This document shows, in pieces, positions 12,005 to 24,784 of a stretch of 64,000 bases of DNA (the first letter of the stretch is position 1; each line of letters starts with the position of its first letter). Source of the stretch: Spodoptera frugiperda (lineage: Eukaryota; Arthropoda; Insecta; Lepidoptera; Noctuidae); assembly GCF_023101765.2 (NCBI RefSeq), contig NC_064238.1, positions 1,052,001 through 1,116,000 of the forward strand. Reading direction: 5' to 3'. A program made the translations under genes and the position numbers. The notes beneath the pieces were generated by a model, which worked only from the letters and a program-made list of their open reading frames with translations, searched no databases and had not been told where the DNA came from.

Positions 12005-14077
12005 CAGTGTTGATTGCCATAGGTTTACAATATTTGTGCGTAAAAATTCAATTTTTAAATAAACATATTTATCTATACAGAACCAGAGCTATAAAAAGAT
12101 CTCTATATGTTGTACTACAATGAATCAAATATTTATTACAAAAGTAAAATAAAAAGTATCCATTGTATTATTCATACCATTCATCACTACAATGTTTTTC
12201 TACTATAAACACAACAACACAACACTATAAATACAAAACGTACAACGAAAAACACGCGTAAGTGCAAGTTCGGTACAAAAACATAATTCAATTTATTGTG
12301 CACATAAATTCACATTCATATTATGACAGCCGTCGTATAAGCTCACGGAATAAATGGACGTAACTACATAAATGGCGGCAACTATATAATTAAAACGATG
12401 CCCGAAATTAAAGATGGACGCAACAATCAAATTAACATTTCCATTACACTAATAACTTGAATGAAAGTTCTTTAATGTTCGCGGGGCACAAATGATTGCC
12501 ACAGGTGTCAAGAGACCCAACAAACTCCACGAACTTGAAACTCCACGAAAAGTTTTGTCCTAAATGAAGCCTTAAGTACTTGATTTTTATTATCTCGGCT
12601 GTCTTCAGGCCTTTTATTAGTACACTTGCCATTTTGGGAATTCACTTCAAACTGAGTTACTCTGCCCATTTTAAGATGGTTTAAGTGACTTGAAAACTTT
12701 ATTTCTACTTAGTTTATATGCTTTGAGTTTAAAACTTGCATTAGAAGAAGAAGAAGAAAAAATAAGAAATAAACTGAGATAAAACAACAAGATGTCTTGT
12801 TTTTTGCACCAGTCGGTAAGTGAATTGTAGTATAATTAAGTTACTGATTGATTATGATCAGTTACTCGTAATACAAGGCCTTAAAGTCCAAATTGCTGAT
12901 TGACTAAAGAATAATTGTATCTAAAATTTTGGCTTCACTATTACGTTGTTGTTCATTCCAGTACTTAGAAAATAACGTACGATACATTTTTCTACATTCA
13001 TAAATACAATTTACTATACAAACAAGCGTACCATTAATATTTCCTACGCACACTCCACCCCCTCAAAGCATAAGTTAAACAGAAAACACATAAGAACAAA
13101 GGGAATAATATTTAATTAATAATACGTCTCTTAACATCGCATTCTGTTGAATAATTAATATTAGTAATTGTAGCTTGACCTCACCACGTGTGACCTTTCA
13201 CATTACCAAACATTTGCCGGTCACAGTGGCTGAGGGCAGTGCTAATAACATCGACACTGAGATATTATAATGGAATAATAGATGCTATAAATCTTTGTGG
13301 AATTACTGTGACCTCCACTGCTGTAGTCTGTGGTAGACCTAATTTCGTATTGATAAAATATGGAAGGCAAGCGGAATCGCATTATCGATCTTGAAAATGG
13401 TTATTGTTTTACGGTGTTTTTGTAGTGGAAGCTAAAAATGATTTGAATGGATGATGAATAATTTATAACAGTGTGTTACAATAATATTGAATGATCAAAA
13501 TTTGCTTAGGTAAACTTTTTGTATGCATTATTGTATTTTGATTCTAATTTGAATAACATTGCATTTTGGAAATTAATACAGTTTCTTAAAAAGATTTCGA
13601 TCATGGCATGAATTAAATAAAATGTATCAATTTCTCTATTTTTACACAATCATATCATGATATAAAGATGAAATATCAAACATCTGTATAATTATTATTT
13701 GTACAAAGAAAAGTCACAGCTCATTAAATAAATACCTATATTGTAACAAACCAAAGTTTGTAATCAAACATTTCACGGAATTACAGTCTTGTCTAAGCTG
13801 CTTTTAAGAGCTATATTCGTGTAACAGATGGATTTGTGCCACAACAGTAATCCGGACCCTTTGGGCATGGAACCGTAAAACCAAAGACGTAACAGGTAGT
13901 TCCCGTCATGAGTAATCCTGGGTGTGTAGGAGTGATCACTTCGCTCTTAACTCTTTGATTCCTGTCCTTGATATTTTGATTCCTTATGCTGCTATGTATG
14001 AGTATTAATCTTACATGTGGTTGCGAAATGTTTTCAATATGAAATATTTTGTACTTCTTTCTAATTTGGTAATCCGT

Positions 14078-14265
14078 TTAAGATTATAAATGCGAGAGTT
14101 TGTAAGTTTGTTTGTTTGTTACTCCTTTACGTGAAACCGGCTGAAGGGGTTGAGATGAAATTTGGAACAGGGGTAAATTATGATCTGGACTAACACATAG
14201 GCCTTTTTTCACACGGGATTGCAGACGACGTTGCTGACAGAAGCTCCTTTACTATACGTTGGTTT
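14078..14265 (+). repeat. Family H LINE-tail-like repeat, copy 1
   Basis: TTTGTTTGTTTGTTACTCCT, CCGGCTGAAGGGGTTGAGAT, GAAATTTGGAACAGGGGTAA and TAACACATAGGCC. This kind of sequence is common in Lepidoptera and looks like the decayed 3' end of a LINE; the parent element is not present here. Confidence 0.6.
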
Positions 14266-14764
14266 AAGGTATCAACATAAAAATTAATTATAATAGCGAT
14301 GATGAGAAATAATGTATTATCTATTTTAAATACCTACACACAGTGAAAATGCCAACAGACAAATAAGATATCAAAAAAGCGAACTGTTGAAATTTACTAA
14401 ATTTTCGTAGTCATTAAAATACAGAACAAAAAGATAATTAAGTCTCTCTCTCAAAGACGAAATATGGCCTCCATACTACGCACAAAAATTGAATGACCCA
14501 CCCGAATATAACGTACACGTATCGCTGAACATTTTAAAATCAACCTTTACCTCTTAATTTTTACCGGGTATAAAGCAGAAATTGGTAAAGATAATCCGTT
14601 TATCCATCACAAAGTGGCTGACACACGCAAAATGTACTTTATGTCCGTCAGATTATGAAGTAATTTAATAAAACAACATAATATAACTTTTTCCCCGAAA
14701 GTGTGGGTGAAGGTGCTGATATTAAAAATGTTATTGTTCACATTTTCCCAGTAACGAAACCCAT

Positions 14765-14905
14765 GTTACCGACGGTCAGGACGAAGAACAGAAGAGGAAC
14801 GGGGTGGTTTTAGTCAGTAAGAGTCTGAGAATCCCTCTCACCTCACCCAAGGCAGGAAAAGTCATAAGATGATTGTCCCCCCTCAAAAAAGACCGTACCA
14901 GGTTT
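14765..14905 (-). repeat. Family C repeat, copy 2
   Basis: Inverse family C: GAACGGGGTGGTTTTAGTCA, GTAAGAGTCTGAGAATCCCT and CACCTCACCCAAGGCAGGAA. Confidence 0.75.
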
Positions 14906-15464
14906 GAGAATATTCGGAAAATCGAAAAAACTTAATTATTTTAACCGATTTGGGAGTCGAAACCGATAATTCTCGATCGGTAGTCACAACTCAACCTAAG
15001 TTAATTTACCTCTATCCGGGAATCGAAGACCTCTTACTCCTACTTAATTGAATAAACACGGTATTTAATTGAATAAATCTCACACACACATAACTACATT
15101 ACTCATACATAATAATTCTATTTCGATACTGAAAACGTGATATAATTTGTCATAATAAGTGTTAGTACGCATCGAATAACGTGCATGGAGTATATTGTGT
15201 AAAGAGATTTCCTCATTCCATAATGTCCTTTGAAGTTTGGCTTAAGTTATGAGCATGAAGCGAGTTGTAAGGAAAACATTATGTAGATATGTTTTTCCGT
15301 TGAGTAGGTGTAGGAAGCTACTCGTATTTAGAAGTAGTGGGAGTAGTAGAGGATTTATTTAGATTTGAATATTGAAACAAGGATATATCGGAAATATGAA
15401 AATATTATTTCTTTTCATAGAAAATTCTATTTCAAGTCACTGTAAATAGTGATAGAGCATTTGT

Positions 15465-15545
15465 TTCTATATCGAGCCTCAAGGATGGCTTGAAACTATG
15501 CGTTCATCGTCAAATAGTTACGTGAGTAAGACGAAAAATATAATA
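15465..15545 (+). repeat. Family J repeat, copy 1 (3' part)
   Basis: CGAGCCTCAAGGATGGCTTG, AAACTATGCGTTC, GTCAAATAGTTACGTGAGTA and AGACGAAAAAT. Confidence 0.6.
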
Positions 15546-16675
15546 ATTAATTTGGTAATTGTGATACTTCTGGTATACTTAAGCTACGGTAATCTTACAA
15601 TAAGACGCGTATTGACCATTGTTACTACCAATAATTAATAAAATAAAACTTACTACAGAAAGAAACAGTTGTCAACTATTTATCTATGATTTTCTTTGTC
15701 TAAAACTTATATCCCACAATATCAAGTTTACTCATAATTTAATAAACCAAAATGTAATTAATACTAAAATCATTAAGTTCAAACCACATTGATTCACCGA
15801 CTATCGGTGTCGGCTAACATCTGTTACCGATAGATTAGTATTGATTTACTAAATATTGGGTTTGTTCAACTAATAATTATTAATTATTATCATGAAGATA
15901 TAGATACCTATCTAGATCGTTAGCAAGTACTTAAATAATATAGAATAATTTTATCAAGAGCTTATTTGGAAATGCGAAATTCGTTGTGACGTTTATCTCA
16001 GAAGCTGTAGCTGATTATTAGTCCCTGGTGTGGCTTGAAAGTAATTGAGTCTTCAAAATCATGTGGGTAACGGAATTATTTTTGAAAAGTAATTTTTTAA
16101 ATCCTCTTTGTTATGCTTTAGGCCATACACCCACATGTGTTTGTGATAAAATCCAGATTCTACGCCGGTGTTGGTGCGAAATTACAGTCAAATAAAGCGT
16201 AATTATACAACAAGCTAGGTAGCTTGTAGCCAAGAAGGAGTTTTGGGCAAAAACCTGGTGTATTGTATACAAAAACTTGTTGTATAGTTAAAAGATCTAA
16301 TATAAATTTAAATAACATACATTTTAATAAATATTGTTTATACATTAAGATAGATAGAAGTATACACTAAGAGTAAGGCAATGATAAAAAAGTGAAATCA
16401 TATAAATTACAGACTTCGTCTTTCTAGTCCATGCTTAACAAAAGATATTTTCGCTTTATGATATTTATAAAACTAATATGAATTATTTTAGTACTACGAG
16501 TATAAGACCCGTATTATCTAATTAGTTATCACATGAGTATAGTCAAAGTATACATTCGAATAGATCTGACAAAGAGCTCAGTTAATACTCTTGAATTGTT
16601 ATGTAACTATTCACGGAATATCACATTAAAATGTCATAGTAAAGCTGCATTAATGCCGTCTGCTATCTTCTATAA

Positions 16676-16760
16676 TACTAACCTGCAATATTACAGCATC
16701 CGAGCAGCAGAGTCCACAGGGACAGCAGGCGAGCAGGGCTCGCTCGAGGAATACACTCCA
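16676..16760 (+). other. Candidate 3' splice site and short GC-rich exon-like segment
   Basis: A perfect branch-point-like TACTAAC (16676-16682) lies 14 bases before TTACAG (16691-16696), followed by an abrupt GC-rich stretch (CATCCGAGCAGCAGAGTCCA, GGACAGCAGGCGAGCAGGGC). All three frames stay open to at least 16820. No GT donor is evident and the peptide is not recognised. It could be an exon of a host gene spanning the window, or chance. Confidence 0.25.
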
Positions 16761-17534
16761 TTTTACATTTTCTACACTGCACGAATATTCCAACACCTCA
16801 CAAAATCTTCAGTTACATTTAGAATGAAATTTTCGTTTATACCACCACGTTTATGTGTTCTGTAACAAAATAAAATTCAATGTTAGAAAATCTTGCATCT
16901 ATGTCGTATGTCGGATGAGTGTCGTGGCGAAGTGGTTGGGGCGTGGCGAGTGGTTGAGTAAAAGTTATGTAGTTGCTTTAGTTTTATATAGGTATAGGTA
17001 TATAAATGGGTACTTGTATAATGATGGGTAAGTGGTCATCTTGAATATGACAAAACCATATGTCATTAAATGTTTCAATGATAATTAATTTGTATGGCGA
17101 ATTGTCATAAATGAGTTTAGTTGGGTGTTACGTTTTCATATCAAACCAGACTTAGTAGATTTTAATGTAGCAATAACACTATTTAAATAAAGCTCACAGC
17201 CAATGTAACTATTGACATAGTTAGTAATATAGACTAAGTTCCAAGTCACGAGTAATACCTATTACGTCAAATCTATAAATAACACAAAGTACGACACTTA
17301 TACAGAATCAAAACTAAGTCTACTTTAAGTTATTGATAGTTTAATACGTATGATATTTTAGAACATTATCTATACTTAACTATTATAATAATAAATAGCT
17401 AGATACTTTTATAAAGAGCCTTAGAAATTTCTTTAGGACAGTAATTATACTACGTGGTCAAAGTACTTGGGTACGCTCGAATATGAAAGTATTATATCCG
17501 AGCGTACGGCGCTTCGCGTACCACGTGCACCTCA

Positions 17535-17755
17535 AAGAGCCATCAGACCACCACAGATAGGGCCCAGTAGGGCTGATGTCTGATCCAAAGCTGCAGACTA
17601 CCTAGCGAGTTTACGGGGACTCCGGCTCAAAAAGCAGGAGTAGGAACGTGGTAGTTTTTAGTCAGTAAGAGTCTGACACTCCCTCTCGCCTCAACCACAG
17701 CGCGGCGGGAGAATGCATTCGATGATTTTACCCCCTTAACAAAAATACGTTCATG
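17535..17755 (-). repeat. Family C repeat, copy 3 (near full length)
   Basis: Starts with GCCATCAGACCACCACAGAT and GGGCCCAGTAGGGCTGATG, then TTTACGGGGACTCCGGCTC, AGTCAGTAAGAGTCTGACAC and a CCCCCTTAACAAAAA end. With the copy at 51705 it defines both ends of the family. Confidence 0.8.
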
Positions 17756-18163
17756 ACATTCGTCTTGAAATCTACAAAGACACACGTAACAGCAATTGAA
17801 ATAAATGAACAATGCCAAGTTTTTGGTTTCTTGGCCCCAAAATTCATTATTCCTGTTATAATCCTATTTTCATTAATGACTCAAAGATCCTTGACAGTCA
17901 TTTTCGTGAATTAAAAGGCTCGATTAATAACAGACAGAGACATAATTGATTACGAACTGAGAATAAAAGATAGTTCGATTGTTTGAATAATCGATGTTTT
18001 TTTTTTTAGTTTGGCCATTTTATTTTTCTGTAAGATTTAAGACAGTTGTTCTAGATTTAATGATGGTTTAAAAATGGCACGCCAGTCTATTTAAAGGACT
18101 TATAATAAAGTATTGAGTTTTATTATCATACACAAACAATTTAATCTATCGCGCTGTATGCAA

Positions 18164-18250
18164 TGTTAAATACATACATACATAACTTTGCGCTTGTCTC
18201 CCATAGAGGTAGGCAGAGGCAATGGATGGCTCTTATAAACCTCTTTCGGT
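18164..18250 (-). repeat. Family G short repeat, copy 4 (inverse)
   Basis: ACATACATACATAACTTTGC, CTTGTCTCCCATAGAGGTAG and GCAGAGGCAATGG are the reverse complement of copy 1. Confidence 0.65.
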
Positions 18251-18734
18251 TCATCAACAGTCATCAGTCTTTTCATGCATGCTTGTCGGTTAAAGGTACT
18301 TTTAATTTTGCCTTCCAGATTTAAAAACAGCTGATTAAATAGAACTAAATTTTTGTACAAACTCAGAGCAGTTTTGCTGACGAAGAGAACCGTATGCATA
18401 AATTGTTCATTATCCAAGTTTAAACAGCACCCTGGTTGCTCGCAGAATCAATAGATAGGGCATGCTACCAACCATCTATCTTCATATTTCCTGAAGACCG
18501 TCTGACAATAACCATTCGTCTTACTAAATTGCCGGCCATGTAGCGATTTCTAAAGAACTTTCGGTTTCAATAGAAAAGGTAATTTGGCTGACAATAAAAT
18601 ATTGGTAAAAATAAGTGTTGAACATGTGTTGTTGAGGTTTTTGGTGGAGTTATGTAGCTTGTGACCTTGGTATTTTGAAGTACTGTAATCACTTGAATTT
18701 GTTTGTATTATAACTTTCGTGAATAATACTAAAT

Positions 18735-18945
18735 TAAGTATTATGTTTTTCGGCTTACTCACGTAACTATTTGACTATTCGACTAGTTTCAAGCCATTCT
18801 AGAGAATTTGCTAGAGAATAGAATATGAACATTCATGAATTCCATTCCGCGACACACGACGTGGCGATTGCCGCACTGCTACAATATGAACCTCTAGCAT
18901 GGGTTGAACTTGACTAGTCAAGTCGCTGCTACTGAACTTCGTTAG
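18735..18945 (-). repeat. Family J repeat, copy 3, with internal inverted duplicate
   Basis: Inverse copy: TTTTTCGGCTTACTCACGTA, ACTATTTGACTATTCGACTA and GTTTCAAGCCATTCTAGAG. Relative to the copy at 41680 it has an extra segment containing a forward-oriented family J piece (TGAACCTCTAGCATGGGTTG) and a 16-bp perfect palindrome ACTTGACTAGTCAAGT (18908-18923). Confidence 0.6.
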
Positions 18946-20594
18946 TTGAAATTGTAATAATAATAGAGATATTTGTATACTCTACAGTTCTGCGTGTGCA
19001 GTAAAGGAAAATTTTGTGTCTGTAAGCGCGATTGGCAGTTGTCGAGCGTGCATTGTGTGTAATTGGAAAAGTCTATGTCCAGTCGTGGAGGAATACAGAG
19101 TAACAGTTAATAATGATGATATACATACTCAGAGTCATTTAATGATTACTTAAACTATTTCTTAGTAACGATTTTGTTCCGAAAACAATTGCTAAGGACT
19201 GGGTTAAGTAACCCTTAAATGACTCGGCAGTTATAAAGTAAACAAAATTAGAAGTTGCTTGATAGTTTTGAACTGGAAAAGGGATATATATGGTTAATGA
19301 AATAATTATTATTTCCTCGTAGTAACATGAGTACAATAAATTTCTATAGCGTACCAATGGCGGAACTAGTCACAATTGAATCTTTGAACATACTGTTATT
19401 TAACTATAACAGTAAGTGTATAATATAACACAAACAAGATTTCCTACAGTAATCCTGAAAGTAAACAATGAAAGGAACATAATGTGTAGTGAATAAACAC
19501 GCTCGCTAAGTTTCAGGGAGGTTGACAGAAACCACAAAGTTTCAGCTGGCTTTCAGTGACCGCTTCAGTTATGAACTGAAATAACTTTGTAAGTTCTTAT
19601 GGTATAGTTTAATTATTAATGATGTAATTATGTATTCTGGCCGACTAAAATGACGGTTGGATGATAAATAAATAATATGTATTTATTTGTACAACTTTTT
19701 TTGTACGTACTGGTCTTTTAGTGTAAGCCAAAATCAATATTGTTTTACGGAGTAAATATTTGGGTTTTGCTGTTCGATTTTTTATAACAAACTATATTTT
19801 TTATTGAAAAAAATGGCCACGACTACAACAAAAATAAATAAAATCATGTTCTTTCGTATACTGCACCCATATTGTCAACATTATCATTCAATAACGTCAT
19901 TAGGTACATCAACTACTTACTGTGAAATCTATAACAATTTATTCCATGTTATAAATTATGATACATGCTTGGATCGTATCACTTGCAAAATAATGAAGCC
20001 TACACTGCAAGAAAAATTACACACTATGTATGCATTTCTAAGATCTTTTTTTGTTCCCAAAAACTTTGACCATTCAATCTACAGTGTGTTAAAAATAAAT
20101 TAACAATATTTAATAGGTACACGAAGGCCCATAAACGGAAAATTCTGTATCTAAATACAAAGTGGTGTAACGAACGAAAAGTTAGAAAAAAATATCTTTT
20201 AAGTCGTAAAAATATGCAGAGGCACGCCACAGTTTTTAATTGAATAAATTAATGTTTTTTTTTGTTCTTTAATACAATGAAACTACATTGCTTTTGAACT
20301 TAGAAAATGTTTTGTTTTAAATTATGAGTTCGTGTTAGGAAGTATCTATTTTGTAAACTTGTTTTTCGCAATTAGGTTTGTAGTAGCGTTGTTGAATTTT
20401 ATTATGTTATTAAAACTAAAGAAAGCTACGAATTACGAATTTATAACAATTAAAAAAGAAACTATATTACAACCTATCCTCTATGCTATAATAACCAAGC
20501 TTAAACTAAATAATTTAAAAGAAACGACTTAAATCTAATCTAATTAATTTATAAATTAGACTTACAATTTTATTAAAAAAACTAACTACAGTAA

Positions 20595-20822
20595 CTACTA
20601 ATAATCGATATCAAACTAAACCTACGTTAAATAGTTTAACCAAAAAACCAGGAAAACGGACCACTACAGACAAATAATCATACGACTGATAATACACTTT
20701 TTCTACGATAGTACCGAAGCGCTCGGCCGATACCCAACCAAATGAATGTAACGAAACCATAGCGCGATCTATTTCGATCCCAACGCCATCTATCGAGGAT
20801 AAAGACAACTTGGATTATTTAT
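20595..20822. repeat. Repeat-cluster lead segment with CGCCATCTAT motif
   Basis: Contains AACGCCATCTATCGAGGATA (20782-20801) directly ahead of the tandem duplication. In moth repeats of this type this motif often sits just upstream of CTCCGTTCGGGCAT, as here. Probably the 5' part of the same decayed element that continues to 21495. Confidence 0.45.
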
Positions 20823-21120
20823 TTATACTCCGTTCGGGCATTTTCTTTGTACTAAAAGTTTAATTATATTGATATTATTTTTTTCATACCTTTTTACTAT
20901 TTATTTACTTTTTTCGATGAATTAAAACAATAACATGAACCGAAGTCGTGTAACGATCGACATAGAATTATCTATACTCCGTTAGAGCATTTTCTTTGTA
21001 CTAAATGTTTTATTATATTGATATTATTTTTTTCATACCTTTTTACTATTTATTTACTTTTTTTCGATGAATTAAAACAATAACATGAACCGAAGTCGTG
21101 TAACGATCGACATAGAATTA
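20823..21120 (+). repeat. Tandem duplication, two units of about 149-150 bp
   Basis: TATACTCCGTT at 20824 recurs at 20973. Both units run through ATTATATTGATATTATTTTT and TGAACCGAAGTCGTGTAACG to ATCGACATAGAATTA (ends 20970 and 21120). Differences are few (for example CGGGCA versus AGAGCA and one extra T), so the duplication is recent or homogenised. Confidence 0.9.
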
Positions 21121-21162
21121 TTTATAAATAATTTATTTCTTATTTTTATTTTTTGATTTTTG

Positions 21163-21208
21163 AAATAAAAATATATCTATGTGAAAGGACATAGATATAT
21201 TTTTATTT
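21163..21208. repeat. Perfect 20-bp inverted repeat (hairpin)
   Basis: AAATAAAAATATATCTATGT (21163-21182), loop GAAAGG, and its exact complement ACATAGATATATTTTTATTT (21189-21208). Confidence 0.9.
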
Positions 21209-21214
21209 AATTTA

Positions 21215-21495
21215 AGGTTCTAAACTATATATGTACCAAATTTCAACCAAATCCGTCAAATAGTTGCGGAGATTAATGGTATAAGCATAGAATGTTCGAC
21301 GTGATTCTTTAATTTGACATAACTTTTTTATTTATGAACCGATTGACATGAAACAAACACTAAATGTAAATTTAAGCATCCCACAATATATTCGTGAAAA
21401 CCGCATCCAACTCGGATCAGCCGTTTCTGAGATTAGCGCGCACAGACGAACAGACAAACAGACAAACAGACAAACAGACAAACAGACAAAAAAAA
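21215..21495 (+). repeat. Decayed LINE-tail-like repeat ending in a CAGACAAA microsatellite
   Basis: GTACCAAATTTCAACCAAAT, GAACCGATTGACATGAAACA, GTGAAAACCGCATCCAACTC and GAGATTAGCGCGCACAGACG, then five perfect CAGACAAA units (21451-21490) and an A run. This is typical of a widespread lepidopteran LINE 3' end. A frame through the microsatellite is fortuitous. Confidence 0.65.
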
Positions 21496-21704
21496 AGTTA
21501 ATTACATTTTTGGGTTCGACATCGACATAACAATAACCCCTGCTATTTTTTTTATTTTTATTTTCAATGTACAGACAGCACTTTTCTACGATTTTATTAT
21601 ATGTATAGATTTATTAAAGAGTCACAAATTTTCGATTTAAAGTAACAAAGTTTATCACTAAATACATTTTTAACGTATATAAGCTGGTAAGCGAGTTATA
21701 ATTG

Positions 21705-21854
21705 CTACTGCCCATGGACACCCGAAACACCAGAGGCATTATGAGTACATAGCTGGCTTTTTGGGGGTTAGAAATTTTTAAAGGTTATTGGAGAATCGGA
21801 GATTAGGAAAATTGAGAAGAGAGATAATTGGGCTTCTGGTAACCTCACTGACTT
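21705..21854 (+). repeat. Family E repeat, copy 2 (middle)
   Basis: GCCCATGGACACCCGAAACA, CCAGAGGCATTATGAG, GGGGGTTAGAAATTTTTAAA and GAGATAATTGGGCTTCTGGT, ending at the family C copy 4 junction. Confidence 0.7.
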
Positions 21855-21965
21855 CTCTCGTGGTGAGGTGAGAGGGAAGTGTCAGATCTTACTGACTAAA
21901 AATCACCCCGTTACTACTCCTGCTTTTCGAGCCACAGCCCCGGCAACCCATCTGGTCTTCTGCAA
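21855..21965 (+). repeat. Family C repeat, copy 4, joined to a family E repeat
   Basis: GAGGGAAGTGTCAGATCTTA, CTGACTAAAAATCACCCCGT and CTGCTTTTCGAGCCACAGCC. Its left end abuts family E sequence (GGTAACCTCACTGAC) with no spacer. Confidence 0.75.
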
Positions 21966-22079
21966 ATCAAATCCAACTTGGCGTGTATATTACAAAACAA
22001 AACAAAGATTTACTAAATAATAATTTAGTATTAAATATGTTCACTACCTACTTTAAAGCCTTGTTGGTGTGAAACTCAT

Positions 22080-22470
22080 TTTAGTTTTTTGTCGCTAACT
22101 CTGTCTACGTTTTTCCAAGCAACATTTTAGGTAAAGATTTACAAATGCACGTAAAGCCAGCCAATTTCTCAGACGTCATTGGCTGTTGTTTCCTTTAGTT
22201 CATTAAGTATTTTCATCGCAGCCTTCAGTGGCGTCGCGTTAAGAGTACCCTCGGGCACAGTTGGGAACACCGCTTTTTCTTGAATTTTTAACATCACTTT
22301 AGTGCCTTGGTACTATTCATAAGCGACCGTGCCATTTAATAATGCACTATATTTACTCGTGTCTTAAGTGCAAATTGCAGTGTCTGCGTTGCTTTAAGCA
22401 TACTTGTCGCGAGTTTGCGCTGTCCGCGGCGTAATGCGATAAGTTGTGGACGTTACTTTAATGGAAAATT
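22080..22470. other. Unique GC-richer island
   Basis: Non-repetitive in this window and relatively CG-rich (TCGCGAGTTTGCGCTGTCCG, GCGGCGTAATGCGATAAG). No open frame of note. A candidate conserved non-coding element only by contrast with its surroundings. Confidence 0.3.
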
Positions 22471-23989
22471 ATTTCGATAAAATATTTTATGATAGAAATA
22501 TTATTCAGTGCATTATAAAATATATTCTAATACCATTCACAGTATGAACACTTTTGATGCGATACAAAACACTTCATTAAAAAAAAATTAGTCAATAGCC
22601 ATATTTTTTAGAGTAGCCATATTTTTACTACCGCTATAAGCTTATGGCACATGAGTCGCGCGACTACGTTGCTATAGATACATACATAATGTACTTTGTA
22701 AGTAAGATAATGGCTCGTTGTTACTTGTAATGATTTCTTACGTGAGAATGGACCAGGGAAATATATTATGACAGATACTCTTGTGGAACGCTTATATAAC
22801 CTTTTTAGAGCTTTTAAACAAACATAATGTTGTTTAACAAAACATTGTTTAGTACTTTTATTTATGAATGCTTTAATTATGATTTGTAGGTCAAAGTGAA
22901 TGAGTTTTTTGTTTTTACGACCTGTTTATTGTAAGAGTTTACTTTTCGTGTAGCCTAGTACATAACCACAGTGTTTACAAGCCAACAATACTTCATGTTT
23001 TGCAATGCGTAAAATATTTTATTTATCTTTTTATATTTAAAAAATGTTTTTTACACCTTATTTTTGCAGACTTTCTCTTTGTACCCTACCCTGATTGGGA
23101 AAGAATAGTCATACGGCATTAAGTTTGCCTTATGTACCATTAGTTCATTGTATTGTGTACATTAAAGTTTAAATAAATAAATAAACTCCCTTTACTACCT
23201 ACTACTTTTGTAGATCCATATAATTAGAGAGATTTCACATGTCCACTCAGTAACTCCGAAAATAAAACTCAAACGACGAATGAAAAACAAACTATACAAG
23301 CTTAATAAATCATTAACAAGTAACGAGAATCGAGGAACGTCAATTAGTTGCCGAAATCCGCCGTAACTCAAACCGATATTTATTAATGCTCAAAATCGTA
23401 TAACTGCATGAGCAAACAAAAGGGTACGAGCGATATATTCCCGCAAAAACACGGAACAAACAAAAAATTAAAACGAGACTAAAAAATTCAATTAATGCTA
23501 GCAGAGATATCTTTTGTCTGCATTATTGAATCGTGGAAATGCTGAAATGCATTGCAAGTTCTATGCAGGGAACTGCATTTTGAAGGCGAATAATTGCGCC
23601 AGGGCCTCAAGAGAGAATACGAAATTTAATGCGCACTCAGCAAAAATATTGGAGCCTGAAATTTACTAACAATGGAATAAAGATTTAATATCGATGTGAA
23701 TTTATTGAATCTTAATGATCATTCCGATGGCCTTTCTGTTTAAAATTGAGAGTTATTGTAATGAGATTGACTGAAAGAAAGGCTGAGTTTTTCAAATTAA
23801 ACTTTAACTTTTAGATTTTCATTTAGGATAGTGTATAGCTACATAGTTGATTATTTGTACTTGATAATAGTTATCTCCCGATCGATTTTGATCATGGTGA
23901 CCAGTCTATCTAACTAGACTAGCCTACTACGTAGGAGATATTATAGTGCAAGTGTAAGCACAAACACAGTAAAGTTATACTCTCTATTC

Positions 23990-24230
23990 ACTCTTAACCC
24001 AATAGGAAGGCAGACTAATACAACCGGACAGAGGTCAGACGCAGGACCAACGGCTTTACCCGCTTTCCGAGGCATGTGGGTGAAACACCACCGCACTTCT
24101 TGACTCCGAGCTAATTATTTTACTTAGAAAATGACATTATCACTTGTTGGCCGGCCCGGAAAATGAACCCGCGACACGTTGTACCAAATTACTGCGCTAA
24201 ACGTGCAGTCACTTGTAACTGATACCTGGA
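23990..24230 (-). repeat. tRNA-derived SINE, family P
   Basis: On the minus strand an A-box-like TTAGCGCAGTAATTTGG (24184-24200) and B-box-like GCGGGTTCATTTTCC (24158-24172) head a body with TGACATTATCACTTGTTGGC (plus) and CGGACAGAGGTCAGACGCAG (plus). It is distinct from families A and B, with no second copy in this window. Confidence 0.6.
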
Positions 24231-24784
24231 AATTAAGAATGGAGGTCGGTGGTGTGTAATATTATGTGTAGATATTGGTGTGAATTATAAAGTAGCGTTT
24301 ATAAACAGACGCTTATATGATTGGTTCGTCTTCTTATAAATTATTAGGCTTAATATTTCTTTATACATGTCACGTATAAGACATCTGTTCCAAATTTTAT
24401 TACTGGCTATCCTATATTATATATTAATGACATTGATGTTTGATGTTGATTGGATAATATTATAAATGGTGAATATTATTTTTTTGTTTGTATTGTACGT
24501 ACACAGTGATTTTCGTTCATTTGAAAGAAAGAAAAATAATTTATACGGCACCGGGCGCGATGCACCAAAAATACATTTGTTTGTTTTATTCAAGTATTTT
24601 CCTGAAATGAAATGCATTCAAATAAATAAAGTAAACAATAATTAAGCGAAACCAACGGATACCGGAAATTTTTTAAAGAAATTTTGACATTGTAAATCAA
24701 TGACATACAGAAATGTATGACTTTAATTGAATGTTTTTAAGACTTTTCATAATATAAAAATAAAAACTTTATTCATCGCTATCC

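Larger units (their letters stand above)
7388..14077. other. AT-rich non-coding DNA, few repeats
   Basis: Beyond the E1, F-like, A, D and K repeats listed, there are homopolymer runs (for example T at 7491-7506 and 10108-10138) and an AGAAGAAGAAG run near 12744. Nothing recognisable as a gene. Confidence 0.5.
14266..20594. other. AT-rich non-coding DNA with scattered family C, G and J copies
   Basis: No frame above 110 codons. The segment 18946-19100 is mildly GC-richer and unique. The rest holds no signal I can name apart from the features listed separately. Confidence 0.5.

Noticed and set aside
12226..12265. CTATAAATA followed 31 nt later by GCGTAAGTG, looking like a TATA box and splice donor
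   Set aside because: No exon or acceptor supports it, and both words are common in AT-rich DNA.
21421..21495. CAGACAAA array as a possible CRISPR or satellite
   Set aside because: Eight-base units with no spacers at a LINE-type tail; an ordinary microsatellite.
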